Of a stretch of DNA of 64,000 nucleotides, positions 22,147 through 32,866 are shown piece by piece. Source of the DNA: Siphonodentalium dalli. Its lineage: Eukaryota; Mollusca; Scaphopoda; Gadilida; Siphonodentaliidae. A program made the position numbers and the translations under genes. Within the stretch, counting starts at the first letter, position 1; every line of letters starts with the position of its first letter. Location: NCBI GenBank assembly GCA_032622095.1, contig CP136066.1, positions 172,917,164-172,981,163 of the forward strand, in the 5' to 3' direction. The notes under the pieces were generated by a model that had not been told where the DNA came from, ran no database searches, and saw nothing but the letters and a program-made list of their open reading frames with translations.

Positions 22147-22939
22147 TCATCTATCGTCAGGGTTGTCTAAAATGCACCGAGACCCCCTACACCCAGACAT
22201 CAACCTCAGAAATTTGCCACGAAAAAGGCGATATCCAGTCTGCCAGAATTTCAGTGATGTATCCGGATATCTCATCTGAGATGTATTGGAGCATTGGAAC
22301 CAACGGACAACGTCAAGTAGAAGGTTGTATGCTACGCTGTTCGTTGGAAATGTTCCCCATGCTATTAGTTGACAAAAAACTTTAAAGATTTTTGTGTGTC
22401 CACACTCAGTCAGTCGGCGATATGTTTGTATCACGTTATCACGCTGCATACGGAAGGTGTCGAAATCCAGTGACTCTGGTTCTTTATCAGGGCTGGTGTT
22501 GTTGCCACTGTTGATGTTAGTGATGTCGGCACTGTCCGAGTTGCAGCTGCTGCAGTGTGCATGACGAATGACGGTGTCGATGTTGTTGTTGCTGTTTGTG
22601 CTGCTATTATTGTTGGTCTTATGGTCGTATGTGTTGTTTATTTCATACTGATAGTCCTGTTTGTTCGTTGTAATTTTTCTTTTCTTTATGGCATTTTTAT
22701 GTCGGTGAATGATGTTATTGTCGCTGGATCGATAATATTATTTCTTTGCTGTTGTCCGATGGAATTATTCCTGGGTGGCTTATTTTTTTATATACAAACT
22801 TTCCTGTTTTATTGTTGAGATTGAGATTGAGTTCCGTGTTCGGGTGTGATGTGGTGGCATGGACAACCGTGTCAGCCAAAGTGGTGAATGTCAGTTTGCA
22901 GGTGTAACATCGGAATGGGGTAGCTGTTATATCGTCCAT
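22147..22939 (-). pseudogene. C2H2-finger transposon protein, one frameshift
   Basis: Read on the minus strand, a frame starts MDDITATP at 22939, two bases after an acceptor-like TTATTCTACAG. It holds a C2H2 finger (FRCYTCKLTFTTLADTVVH…H; spacing C-2-C-12-H-4-H) and ends at 22715. A one-base shift near 22720-22735 joins it to a second open frame running to 22147. That frame is Asn/Ser-rich, then has TFRMQRDNVIQTYRRL and a block around DVVRWFQCSNTSQMRYPD and FWQTGYRLFRGKFLRLMSG. I recall proteins of this layout (N-terminal C2H2, Asn-rich linker, MRY…FW..G..LF.G.F.RFM.G) as abundant, unnamed families in mollusc genomes. The function is unknown. It is probably the gene of the surrounding 3.6-kb transposon, truncated after the RLMSG motif. 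Confidence 0.6.
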
Positions 22940-23964
22940 TCCTGTAGAATAAGAGAATGCAAGCGTTAGACTGTATTTCATTTGCGACCCCTTGGAATTT
23001 TCCATCTAATATCTCAAATATCACACTGGTTATAATAAATGGACAACTTAACAAATCTTATATGGTTTGGACATTCTATAAGGCCTGAAATGTTCAACAA
23101 AAAAATTACTGTTTCAGTATCACAACATGCCTGCTGGCATGGGTTAGTGATCTCCACACACGTGTAATTTGCACCAGGGTCCCAAATTAGCTTGAGTGAT
23201 AAAATCTCGCCGATGGCTAGTGTCCGAAATCCACACAGCCACGTGTCTATCGATAGAAAACATTAATATACACTCTTAGTTGTGCAACGAGAAACAGAAT
23301 AATGGTGAGAGGAAGCACCCAAGTCTCCTGACAACGTTTCGTCTGTTTCAAATTTGCTGCGAAACAGATGGTTAACAATGCGACAAATAATGGTAAAACA
23401 CATAAGCATGTGATTCCTTATACATTCAAAACATTCATGTTTCTAAATAAATTGTTTGTCGGAATATTCGCGTCCGCGGTTACTCAATGTGATTTCTAAA
23501 GCGCGTCCAACGTTACGGGATAACGGGTCCTCGTTACTCGTTGATAATGCTAAATATTCGAATTGCTGGAAACTGGTTGCTTGGCGGTGGTTGTGATGCT
23601 TATATTTCAATGACAGGGATCCCGGCGATACATGAAAGTCATGAATTGTTCAGATTTGCACGTGATAACATTATATATTGGGTCAATTTGCGTGTAATTT
23701 CAGGATTTTGCATTAACTTTCCTCTTTATACATTAATTGTGGACACGTTGACATCAATTTAGCACGCACCGATTTAGACTAATATTGTCCCAAAACACTA
23801 CGCACACTAACACATAGGTAGATTATTTTTAAAGGCATTTACTCACCGTTTGTCTTGACCAACCCGAGACAATGTTTTCACGTGGAAGTCGCGTCCGTCG
23901 TTACTTATCCGGGTCCTCGTTACACGGATGACCAGCGTGAAAGTGGTTATGATCAAAACTTAAA

Positions 23965-24335
23965 ATGATGTGAAACACTCCGGTATGGTGATCAAACAGA
24001 AATGGAGAATAATCTTGTTCAAAGTAGTATTTTTTTACAAACAGTGTATCAAAATTTACAGCACACATCGTCATTCTTATATATGAATTAAATGCAATGA
24101 CTCTCGATGGCGAAATCGTTTTCGTTAGTTTATCGCTGATAGATGCGTCCCGAATCGAGTAGTAGATATTTACAATTGAGTGTAGTTCTGACGATGTTTT
24201 CTATGGAGTGGTACGGCCGATTTGCTTCAAATTTTCGGCGATGTTAGTGGAATGTTATATTCCTTCAGTTGGCATAGCGCCTGCATACTAACTTATCAGT
24301 ATCACGCACCCGAACAAGTACATAATATGTTTCTA
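23965..24335 (+). repeat. Three-copy dispersed repeat, copy 2
   Basis: Aligns with 27095-27425 in the same orientation and with 10806-11172 inverted. It begins 25 bp after the right end of the 3.6-kb transposon, so the transposon landed at or beside this repeat. Confidence 0.8.
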
Positions 24336-24934
24336 ATGCTCAAAACCACATTTGATTTTGATCAAATCCCAATGCTCAAAACCACATTTGTTTTGGTGAA
24401 AACCAAATATATTTTTGAATATTTGGTTTTATCAAAACCAAAATGGGTTTCATATTTGTGACAAGTTTCAAACCCCATGTTGGTTTCCAAATTTTAAGAG
24501 TGTAGTGTGTGTATATATGTATACAACGGAGATAGTGGTCGACGTTTAGGACTGTATACCTAACTTTTCCATAATGTCATCTACCTTCCGGGAATCCGAG
24601 CTAGACGAACTTATTCGCCGGAGCAATTAATCTGGACAAGATGGACCGAAAATTGGCTTAATTGACGAAAAAACAGATATAGACCAGACACATGAGATGG
24701 GGTTTGTCATTTACTCGACTAGATTAATTGCTCGTTATCTTACAGCAATGCCTGTCGTAGAAGAATCGAACTTTCAAGCTCATAGAAAAATTATGGTGAG
24801 GTCTAATTTGGTAGCTTCCAGACTCATCAGACAGAATGGTATTTATGTGTCTACCACTAATAACCTCCGGCACAAGCCCGCACAGTGTTAAAACCCCATC
24901 ACCATTGTTCAGTCGAGTAAGCACACGACTCCGG
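24336..24934. other. No gene recognised
   Basis: At 24342-24450 the phrase 'tgctcaaaaccacatttg' occurs twice, and AAACCAAATAT pairs with ATATTTGGTTT as a short hairpin. The remainder has no recognisable feature. Confidence 0.45.
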
Positions 24935-26677
24935 TATATCATGCCATGAATCTCTACTATATGGCTAACGCCCGTAGAGATCATATTCCACCAGTACAAA
25001 ACCTTGGAACTTTTTAAAGTTTTGACAGTTATAAATTCGACAAAATAACGTTGGGAATATATTTCTTAGTTGTTAATTGTTCCTTAATATTATATCTCAC
25101 GTGACTTTCTCGCATTCTGATTGGCTACACACTGCTATACTATTTTACGATAGTACCCCAATAGGATTCCTACATGCCTACTATTCTTTTTCTATTTATA
25201 GTAACAAACTCATTTCGCAAAATCGGGATTGCCGCCTTGAAAATACGACCAATCTTAAAGTATAACGTGTACGATAATTATTGCAATGTTGGTATATCAT
25301 TAGATTTATTGGCGTATTGTAATGATCTTACAAATGCCCGATCATTGCTATCCAGTGTATTTAATAGTTTGTCCGTTTAGTTGGCAAGCGGCCAGTCCTA
25401 ATTTTGTAATGCCAGTGGACGTTATTTCCGTTCTTGTCGAAGTTAAGCAAGTTAACTTCTAAAATTTCGCCAAAATATCTTTGCTAATGACATATTTATA
25501 GAAATAAATGCATGAATCACGAAGAGATGCTGTTAGATGTAACTAATAACATATTTATCCCCCCCCCCCCCGCCATCGTCAAAAGATTGCCGTAAATTGT
25601 AAAATCTGAGACGGATTTCCAAAATTCACGGTAAATAAAATTGTGACAAATCAGACAGAGAAATTGTGTGAGAATTGGCACCAATGCCGACAAATGTTCG
25701 CCTGCGGTTCGTGGACTATTCCTCCTCGAGGACCACTATTTTGGCATAGTCAACTCCAAGACATTCATTATCTATATATAATAATGTTATTCACTGTAGG
25801 TGAATGTCCTAACTCCAAATTTCATGCCTTATCTTTCTTTTGTGGCCCGATATCGCAATAAACATGGAATTAATTACCCATGAGAAATGCCATAATTGTA
25901 AGCGACTGAACGCAAAATCGCTCACAAATTCGCTTAAAGGGATAATGTATACCCAAATGTTGTTGTTGGTTTCTTCAGTCTCTGAGTTGTAGAATAAGGT
26001 GACCAGATTTTCATTATTTGAAAGTCTGTTGAGTTAGAAGTAATGTTACGGATGGCAGATTAGTCGGAATGCGAATATACTAATTGTCGTTGTCGAGCAA
26101 TTTTTTGACAGTTTTCAAGCAAATGTATAAAATAAATGTTATATTATATGTATGCTAGTCATATATACTCATTAAGTCATTGTATAGTCACTAGTGCAGT
26201 GAGTGGCTTGAGTTTACGCGTCCCATATCAACATAATTTTTTACACGATCATGTGTGCCACGCTTTGCCCAATCCACTATCCGTAAATTATTTTGATTAC
26301 GTCTTGTACACGGAAATTCGTAATTTAATTTAGGAGTCCAGCCATAAATTAAATTTATATCATATTATTAACTTTTAAGATAACCTATTAACCTGAACGT
26401 TTACAGAATACATCTTCGACTCAAATCACTTAGTTGTCTATATATTATCGACATTAGATCGTTGTTATCACCGGGAGTTTATTGAAAATGGCGTACAGTA
26501 CCCCTTTAAATCGTGAAATTTCGAGTTGGGAACTTCACCTTAAGGAACAGGTTATAACTAAAATAAGATATATTCCCCGCGTTATTTTTTCAACTTTATA
26601 AGGTTCCCTGTCAAAGCTGATGGAATGTGATCTCTACGGGCGTTAGCCAGAGTGGAGATTCATGGCATGATCTAGCT
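24935..26677. mobile_element. TAGATCATGCC-family TIR element, long copy with insertions
   Basis: Inverted ends (TATATCATGCCATGAATCTC at left, the complement of TAGATCATGCCATGAATCTC at about 26655-26674) are flanked by ACTCCGG at 24928-24934 and 26678-26684. The arms continue for about 140 bp through 'acaaaaccttggaac' and 'gggaatatatttcttag'. Compared with 41721-42261, two interior stretches are extra: about 25084-25780 (no identified ends) and the TTAA-flanked 25938-26505. Long TIRs and a 7-9 bp duplication point to a MULE or similar foldback element. No transposase is seen. Confidence 0.75.
25938..26505. mobile_element. TTAA-flanked element nested in TIR element
   Basis: 568 bp between TTAA at 25934-25937 and 26506-26509. 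Ends AGGGATAATGTATACCC and GGCGTACAGTACCCCT are imperfect inverted repeats. The flanking sequence rejoins the host TIR element as in its relative at 41721-42261. No coding content is recognised. Confidence 0.65.
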
Positions 26678-26689
26678 ACTCCGGTAGAG

Positions 26690-26884
26690 CTTGTTTGATG
26701 TTTCTTTTATTGGGATTTATCATCTGTGTCATATCACGGCGTTATAAGGGTTATGATGGAGCCAGAGGGTTAATTCTTCCATGACTGGAGCTCCCTGAAA
26801 TATTGCGAAAACCATGTGCCAATTCATTTTGTTATATATAAGAACATGCATATTGGCCTAACGACATTTACCTTCACATTGTAA
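26690..26884. other. No gene seen
   Basis: Short unassigned AT-rich interval before the palindrome. Confidence 0.4.
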
Positions 26885-26953
26885 GCCAGTGCATTCTCTT
26901 ATATATGCGAGGCTCCCGATGGGAGACTCGCATTTATAAGAGAATGCAATGGC
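26885..26953. repeat. Solo 69-bp hairpin of the GCATTCTCTTATATATGCGAG family
   Basis: Same length and loop position as the hairpins at 15415-15483, 15702-15770, 28016-28084 and 28166-28234, but more diverged, with compensating changes in the centre (CTCCCGATGGGAG replaces CGACCTATGGTCG). It stands alone, with no facing partner. Confidence 0.8.
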
Positions 26954-27094
26954 ACACCAACCACAGGGTCTTTAACGCAGCAGCTTCGTCTTTCCTGGAT
27001 GGCTATGTTGGCCTAATGACCCATTCACGTGACCACCGGGGCCCCCACACTGGTGGACCAGAGGCCCCCTGCTAATTATCTAGCTATATATATA

Positions 27095-27425
27095 ATAGAA
27101 TAATCTTGTTCAAAGTAGTTATTTTTTACGAATATTAATCCAAATTGACAACACGCACCGTCATTCTTATATAATAATTAAATGCAATGACTCTCGACGG
27201 CGAAATCATTTGTGTCAGTTTATCGCCGATAGTTGCATCCCGAATCAAGATGTAAATATTCACAATGGAGCGTAGTTCAAAACGATGTTTTTAATGGAGT
27301 GGTATGATCGATTTCTGTGTAATTGTCTGCGATATTAGTAGAATGCACCATTCATCCAGTTAGCATAGCCCCTGATTACTAACATATCAATTTCAAGCAC
27401 CCGACCAAGTCCATAATATGTCTTC
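27095..27425 (+). repeat. Three-copy dispersed repeat, copy 3
   Basis: Starts at 'aataatcttgttcaaagtag' and ends at 'acccgaccaagtccataata', aligned with 23965-24335. An A homopolymer follows near 27485. Confidence 0.8.
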
Positions 27426-27429
27426 AACA

Positions 27430-27985
27430 TTGATTTTTTTAATTAAAGAATACACAAATTTAAACTGAGCAAGGAGCTCAATCTAAAAAAAAAAAAAAAA
27501 TTCAATTTATTTGTTTATTCAAATATTTAAACGAAATGGGGCCACCGTTGAATAAAGGCTTTGTCTAAGATCAAAATGTGGTCGAAGCGCATACCCGACG
27601 CCGAATAAAGGCTCCCGAAGGGAACCTGTTTCAGCTTGTGTTTCATGATAATACAATAATTCATTTATAATGCACGTATAACTGGTCGACCACTCTGGTT
27701 ATACCACATACTGCCCATAGGTCACACCACGAAATCCTTAATCTGTCTGCATCATACGACGCGCTCCTCGGTTGGCTAGGCGGTGGGTAAAAGGCCAGAC
27801 GATGTCATGATCATTAACCTTCAGGGATATATCCCGAATGGGACAAATCAGACTGCGATTGCCCCAGATATATATGATGGGAGTATTGCAATTGATAACG
27901 AGTTTGTGGCACCTCGACCTATCTCTAACCATGCATAATCAGTTCTTGGCAACACATATGCGAGAGGATGGATGTAGGGAATCAC
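27430..27985. other. No gene recognised
   Basis: GAATAAAGGCT occurs twice around 27550-27612. Otherwise unassigned. Confidence 0.4.
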
Positions 27986-27989
27986 TTAA

Positions 27990-28381
27990 CCCTTTACCCA
28001 ACAGAACGGCCCTGTGCCAATGCATTCTCTTATATATGCGAGTCGACCATAGGTCGCCTCGCATATATAAGAGAATGCATTGGCTTAACACATTAAAAAT
28101 TATAAAATTGTTAAAGAATGTAAGAAAAAATGGTAAAAAGTGTTAAAAAAAAGGATTTTTTTTAGGCCAATGCATTCTCTTATATATGCGAGGCGACCTA
28201 TGGTCGACTCGCATATATAAGAGAATGCATTGGCACAGGGCTAACTGTAACTATCACAATGTGGTCAAGGAGCCGGTTCCAATGATATCCATATTTGTAT
28301 GGTTCTTTTGAGACAGACCGAAGATATTTTAGGCTGTTGAAGCTTATTTGGCCGGTTTTGGCCGGTTTGTTGGGTAAAGGG
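27990..28381. mobile_element. piggyBac-type MITE carrying a nested hairpin element
   Basis: 392 bp between TTAA at 27986-27989 and 28382-28385. Ends CCCTTTACCCAACA and TGTTGGGTAAAGGG are perfect inverted repeats. TTAA followed by CCC and ended by GGG-TTAA is the canonical piggyBac terminus. A double-hairpin element (28011-28239) sits just inside the left end, so less than half of the length is the MITE itself. No transposase. Confidence 0.88.
28011..28239. mobile_element. Double-hairpin element, compact copy
   Basis: About 229 bp from CCCTGTGCC to GGCACAGGG. Each end is a 69-bp hairpin (28016-28084 and 28166-28234; stem 33 bp, loop 3 nt). The two hairpins are inverted copies of each other, so the element can fold as two arms or as one long hairpin. 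The AT-rich spacer of about 80 bp matches part of the spacer at 15640-15700. Confidence 0.85.
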
Positions 28382-28399
28382 TTAAGAGAAAGCAACAAG

Positions 28400-28805
28400 T
28401 GTACATGTGGTGACATATAGAAATTAAAGTGCAGATTACTTCCTATTAGTCTGCCCAAGATACAATCAAATCAGAAATGAATGCTTCATGTCAATAGAAA
28501 AAGAAATTCATGTCCGGTCACAAACTCCTGATGGTCAAATTCTATCCCCCTTAATACGATCTACAACATTTTTAAAGCAACACAAACTTTTAAAACCAGG
28601 AGTGGTAGGTTTTAGTTGTTTATTATGTATGAAATCTTATTCTAAATTGTATCCACAAATGATTACCTTGATAACCATCTAGTATAGTTGTTTGATTCAG
28701 TGAATGTCCATCAGTCATCAGTATCAATAATTTTAAAACGAAAAGAACATTAAATTTAACAGTTAAAAATATGCGTTAAATATTCATGAACACACGGCAG
28801 TTGTA
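28400..28805. other. No gene recognised
   Basis: Unique-looking AT-rich sequence. A 64-codon plus-strand frame at 28488-28682 has no recognisable motif. Confidence 0.35.
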
Positions 28806-28809
28806 TATC

Positions 28810-28822
28810 ACACACACACACA

Positions 28823-28907
<85 letters not shown>

Positions 28908-28985
28908 CATCTCTCTCTATCTCTCTCTCTTTCTCTCTGCCTTTCTCTCCCCCTCTGTATACCGCGCTCTCTGTCTCTCTGACCT
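28810..28985 (+). repeat. CA then CT microsatellite
   Basis: A run of CA is followed directly by about 36 uninterrupted CT units, then decaying CTCTAT and CTCTGC blocks. A 112-codon frame over it is a repeat artefact. Confidence 0.95.
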
Positions 28986-29800
28986 CAGCAGATTCATAAA
29001 TTTTCGACGCTCATTAAATTCATTATTATCATGTTATAAATCCTGTCATTCATATCGTGTACTCTTCAACTTGGCCTCTTACCCTCCCCTCTTCTTATAT
29101 ACTCAATATCTTTTTCTATTCTGAGGAGATAACTCAACATAAGCGATGACTCGCTTGTTGGACCCTCTTCACCCTCATCTATTCTAAATCATGTCATAAA
29201 CATTTGTAAAAAATATTATAACAATTCTTTGAGGGTAGAAATCAATATTGTTTAAACCAGAGGATGTATGTAGGGAAGTAAAAAATTTGCATGAGGCTGT
29301 AAAAAACGCGTTTTTTGCCCCTCAGGCCACCCACCCTGGCCTACCTTCCTGCAATTTGTTTACTGTAGGGAAGGGGAGCTTTACCCCCGACATTGTATGT
29401 GCGCTTGGTTTACGTTTAGCAGTTCTGTCACCTTCTCAATTACATCAACTAATAATTTAATCAATCAATCAATTGTATTGTACATTACACAAATAAATGG
29501 TCAAATATGCATGAACACAGAGTAGCAAGAGAAAAATGACAGAGTTAAGAAAATGGAAGTGGCAGAAGTAACAATATATATATATAGATAACATAATGTG
29601 ACGTAATAATATCACAAGTTAAGTGGTGATGGTATACTGATGTTACCTAATCAACCCTCACCAAGTTAAAATGTTTCTTTATACTGTTGAACTATATTCA
29701 TAAGTCCGTCACTCGGTTGCCAAAGTGTGGCAAGTTCTTGAGTGTGTGCTCGTCATTATTGTATTGAATAGTCTCTCGTTGTACATGTCAATAGTAATAG
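28986..29800. other. No gene; possible retroelement tail at 29453-29480
   Basis: A 70-codon plus-strand frame at 29248-29460 ends in an AATCAATCAATC run like the SINE tail at 9860-9878, which could mark the 3' end of a LINE. The upstream sequence has no recognisable reverse transcriptase. The rest is unassigned AT-rich DNA. Confidence 0.35.
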
Positions 29801-29875
29801 TTAACCCTATCTATACTAAATGGGTTATCCCACCCAATTATAACAGTGTATATTGGAATGGTCTATTAATTCCAA
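29801..29875 (+). repeat. TTAACCC-ended fragment, copy 2
   Basis: Matches 18326-18400 (shared 'tatactaaatgg' and 'ccaattataa'). No right end seen. Confidence 0.5.
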
Positions 29876-29899
29876 CCAATATCTAATGTAAAATTTGTC

Positions 29900-30720
29900 G
29901 TTTTAGACTAAGATTAGAATATTCAAAGTCGGACATGTGCATCTCCCCACCCCACCAAATGTATACAACTGAAATAATTTGCATGTCATTGATCATGGCA
30001 TCTATCGTCGATTCGTAATGTACATTTTTATCAACAACCAAATTATTGAAAACTCCCCATGCACCACTGTCATCATTTCACGACTTCACTATGATGAATC
30101 CCACTCTGCCTCCGTTATCCCTAACACTATATCTTCTCCCTTTTTTCCATCCCAAACTCATGCACAGTCAGTTATATATCTCCATTTCTCCTAAAACCAT
30201 TATTTCCAACCTTTCCCGTCTGATCTATACCCATCTCTCACTTATTGGGGACGGAACATGTCGCCAAAGAGGAGAAGACTTCATATAAGCCCTCGGGCTT
30301 GTGCCGCTTGTTGTCTGATCCTCGTTTCCATACATTAACTCTTCTATTTTGCATACTAATGTGTCATCTGTCTATTATATTATTTGTTTGGATTTGGAAA
30401 TCAAAATATGTTTACACTAATGTATGTGGTACATATACTGGTACACAAAAGGTTTAGGTTACTTCAAGTCGGGCGGCTGGTTCGATTTAGGACAAGGACC
30501 AGTCTAATGCGCGAAATTCGACAACAAGTTTCTGAAAAGTTTCTACGTCATGCATGGAAGCAAAAGTACATATTAATAAAAACAATTCTTCTCGAAGTTG
30601 ATATAATTGCTTAGTAAATGAAAATTAGTATCCAGCTGTCGTTTGTCTGTCATTGTTTCTGCGACTCTTATATCTGTATATTTGCGGTCATTCGATGTAT
30701 TTTGTTGAATTGACTGGTTC
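29900..30720. other. No gene; possible non-LTR element 3' end near 30240-30390
   Basis: 'Gccaaagaggagaagac…cataagccctcgggcttgtgcc' resembles the short GC-rich 3' untranslated hairpin found at the end of some invertebrate non-LTR retrotransposons, but no reading frame or tail supports it. Remaining sequence is unassigned. Confidence 0.3.
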
Positions 30721-30721
30721 C

Positions 30722-30878
30722 TGGTCAAAAAATACAAAAATCTGAAAAAAGTAGTAACCTGGCCCCCCGAGCGGTACTGGAATATATGGCGACAAAAGTC
30801 CAAGGGATACCATGTCGGATTAGAACTCCAGACGGTGTGAAAATGTAGCTCAGAGGTCGACCCACCAGCTGAGCTACA
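30722..30878 (-). mobile_element. tRNA-derived SINE, minus strand
   Basis: On the minus strand the head reads GTAGCTCAGCTGGTGGGTCG (A box) and, about 40 nt on, GGAGTTCTAATCC, a one- or two-base variant of the B-box consensus. A body of about 90 nt follows to about 30722. It is a different family from the SINE at 9583-9878. Target duplications were not identified. It ends 2-3 bp from the left arm of the 30881-31136 palindrome. Confidence 0.6.
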
Positions 30879-30880
30879 TG

Positions 30881-31136
30881 CAGTAATGCTCTAAATAATC
30901 GACTCCTTAACCACAGCAGAATTATGGGTAACTTTTCAGGATTTAGTCGGAAATATGGCTTGTTGCCATTCATCGGAAAGCTCCCACAGTCGGAAATATG
31001 GCTTGTTGCCATTAATAGGAAAGCTCTCACTGAGAGCTTTCTGATGAATGGCAACAAGCCATATTTCCGACTAAATCCTGAAAAGTTACCCATAATTCTG
31101 CCGTGGTTAAGGAGTCGATTATTTAGAGCATTACTG
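30881..31136. repeat. 256-bp palindrome with 103-bp arms
   Basis: The arms 30881-30983 and 31034-31136 are inverted repeats with two mismatches that I can find. The 50-bp centre repeats part of the left arm again (GGAAATATGGCTTGTTGCCA) and adds AGCTCTCACTGAGAGCT, itself a hairpin. No known TIR consensus at the ends. Frames across it read the same peptide in both directions and are not genes. Confidence 0.9.
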
Positions 31137-32158
31137 TATCTGTGCGAGATCCTCGCGTATACGGCCCTGTGCACAGAGCGGCATTAAATAATTAGTTTCG
31201 TCTTCAGAATCACGATGTGGCCTCTGGACACTATACGTTGCGTGACGGGATGATGGCGTATAAGTTAGCGTAATGGGGAATCATTATAGCCTATATATGG
31301 TGGGCGGATAAAGTCATGCATCCTTATACAGGCCCCGATACCGAGTTGGCGCCAAAACAAATAATGGGTTGGGTTCCCAGAAGTATTTGTGCGTGATACC
31401 GCAACAAAACCATAGTTGACATTCGTAATGATCTGAATATATCTCCATGATATACACCAACTTATACAGAACAACAAGCAACAGAGTGTAGTGACCCAAA
31501 TTCTGCCTAATCATTTACTTTGTTATTGTTCAGTTCGATCAACTTGATGTTCATGCCTCTATATGTGGCAACATCAACTGCCTCTACATGTATGTGGCAA
31601 CGACAACTGCCTATATGTGGCAACAACTGAATTGACCATTCCTGAAATGTGCCTGGTTGACTACAATAAATGCTCAATTTACATTCGCACAAAAAAACCG
31701 GAACACTTGCATAAGAAAATGTGACTCGAGGGCATCTTTAAACTTAGTAATTATTTGCTTTTATTGCGCTGTATCTATTTTGGTCAAAATAGATCGATAG
31801 ATACATTACAATCAGAAAAGGTACCATTACAGGTCCGGGAAACTACATTCATAATTTGGTAGAAAATGGCGGCAATATGTCTCACATCGAAGTGAGTGTT
31901 CATCGTTTTCTTCAAAAAAAAAAGATAGAGAATTATTCCATATATCATTTTTGCTAGCTCATTATCAATATGAATGTTAGTAGATATTAGTTTCAGTGAC
32001 ATTGACAAACATTTTTCCAGGATGTGATATTTGAACGACACAATCTCATTAAAACAAATAAGTTCGATATCATATTTTTGTAGCATCAGAGTTGCAGGGA
32101 TATCTCATTAGTCTAAATATTGCTGACATATTAGGAAAATATAGGAGAAAAAAAAATA
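31137..32158. other. No gene recognised
   Basis: 'Ctatatgtggcaaca' occurs three times around 31555-31625. A 100-codon minus-strand frame (31784-32086) has no recognisable motif. Confidence 0.35.
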
Positions 32159-32307
32159 ATGTTCAAATTGCCAGGCGTGACATATAATCGCCATTTTCTA
32201 GCAACCTATATGACGTAAGTTCCCGGCCCCACAATAGTATAGTCTATAATGGCGTCAAACATGCTGGAGTAGCTTTAATTTTAAAATTATGCTCGACTTA
32301 TGGCCAC
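32159..32307 (+). repeat. Retrotransposon-like fragment, copy 1
   Basis: Aligns with 34775-34925 ('ttgccaggcgtgacatataa', 'tctagcaacctatat', 'ggcgtcaaacatgctggagt'). The 3' part present in copy 2 is missing here. Confidence 0.75.
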
Positions 32308-32866
32308 TTTAATCGTATTGTGAAGAGACCAACTTATAGCACATTATGTAATCACTTAAACTTCAAATTTCTTGATGGAGCCGTTTCGTTTCATCGGGGC
32401 GCAGCTGCCTGACCCCAAAGTCGGTTAATATTTGCTGCAGAGCGATGTACGTAAACATAACCCTGGGAGGCGTGTAAGTCGGCGCATTCAGTAATGCATT
32501 TATGATTACCCGACCCCACATGCGAGCCACTTACACTTCAATAATTCAATATGTAAAAATGAGTCTTAATGCAACTTTAATGAAGATACTCTTTGGTGGT
32601 CGAGGAAGATCAATAACATTGTCGCTGGCTTCGTGTAGGCAGACGTCTTAGATTTCCTTTGGCGACCGCCGTCCTCAATCGGGAATAAGAGACCTGCTTT
32701 ATTACGACAAAGTTTTGCAATTTTCTTCTGAGTTTGTATTAATAATGGTAGCTGTGGCAGTTGATTGGGTTACCCGTCGCATATACCAGACACCCACCCA
32801 CACGGCACATGGTGCCTGACACCATCAGTTATGCTCTCCGTGTATCAACCATCCATCTAGCCTGGG

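Larger units (their letters stand above)
20308..23940. mobile_element. 3.6-kb DNA transposon with 54-bp identical TIRs
   Basis: 20308-20361 and 23887-23940 are exact inverted repeats starting TCACGCTGGTCATCCG, flanked by AAG on both sides (possible 3-bp target duplication). Each TIR holds two motifs of the form GTAACGA(G/C)…GGACGCG. Three more lie just inside each end (20745, 20778, 20798; and, inverted, 23469-23483, 23502-23516, 23524-23537), making ten in mirror arrangement, as expected of transposase binding sites. A broken minus-strand gene lies at 22147-22939 and a MULE relic is nested at 21204-21908. Identical TIRs argue for recent mobility, while the gene is degraded, so this copy was probably moved in trans. 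The superfamily is not settled. Confidence 0.88.

Noticed and set aside
30805-30880. Possible functional tRNA on the minus strand
   Set aside because: The B box is degraded and the acceptor stem does not pair. A SINE head is the better reading.
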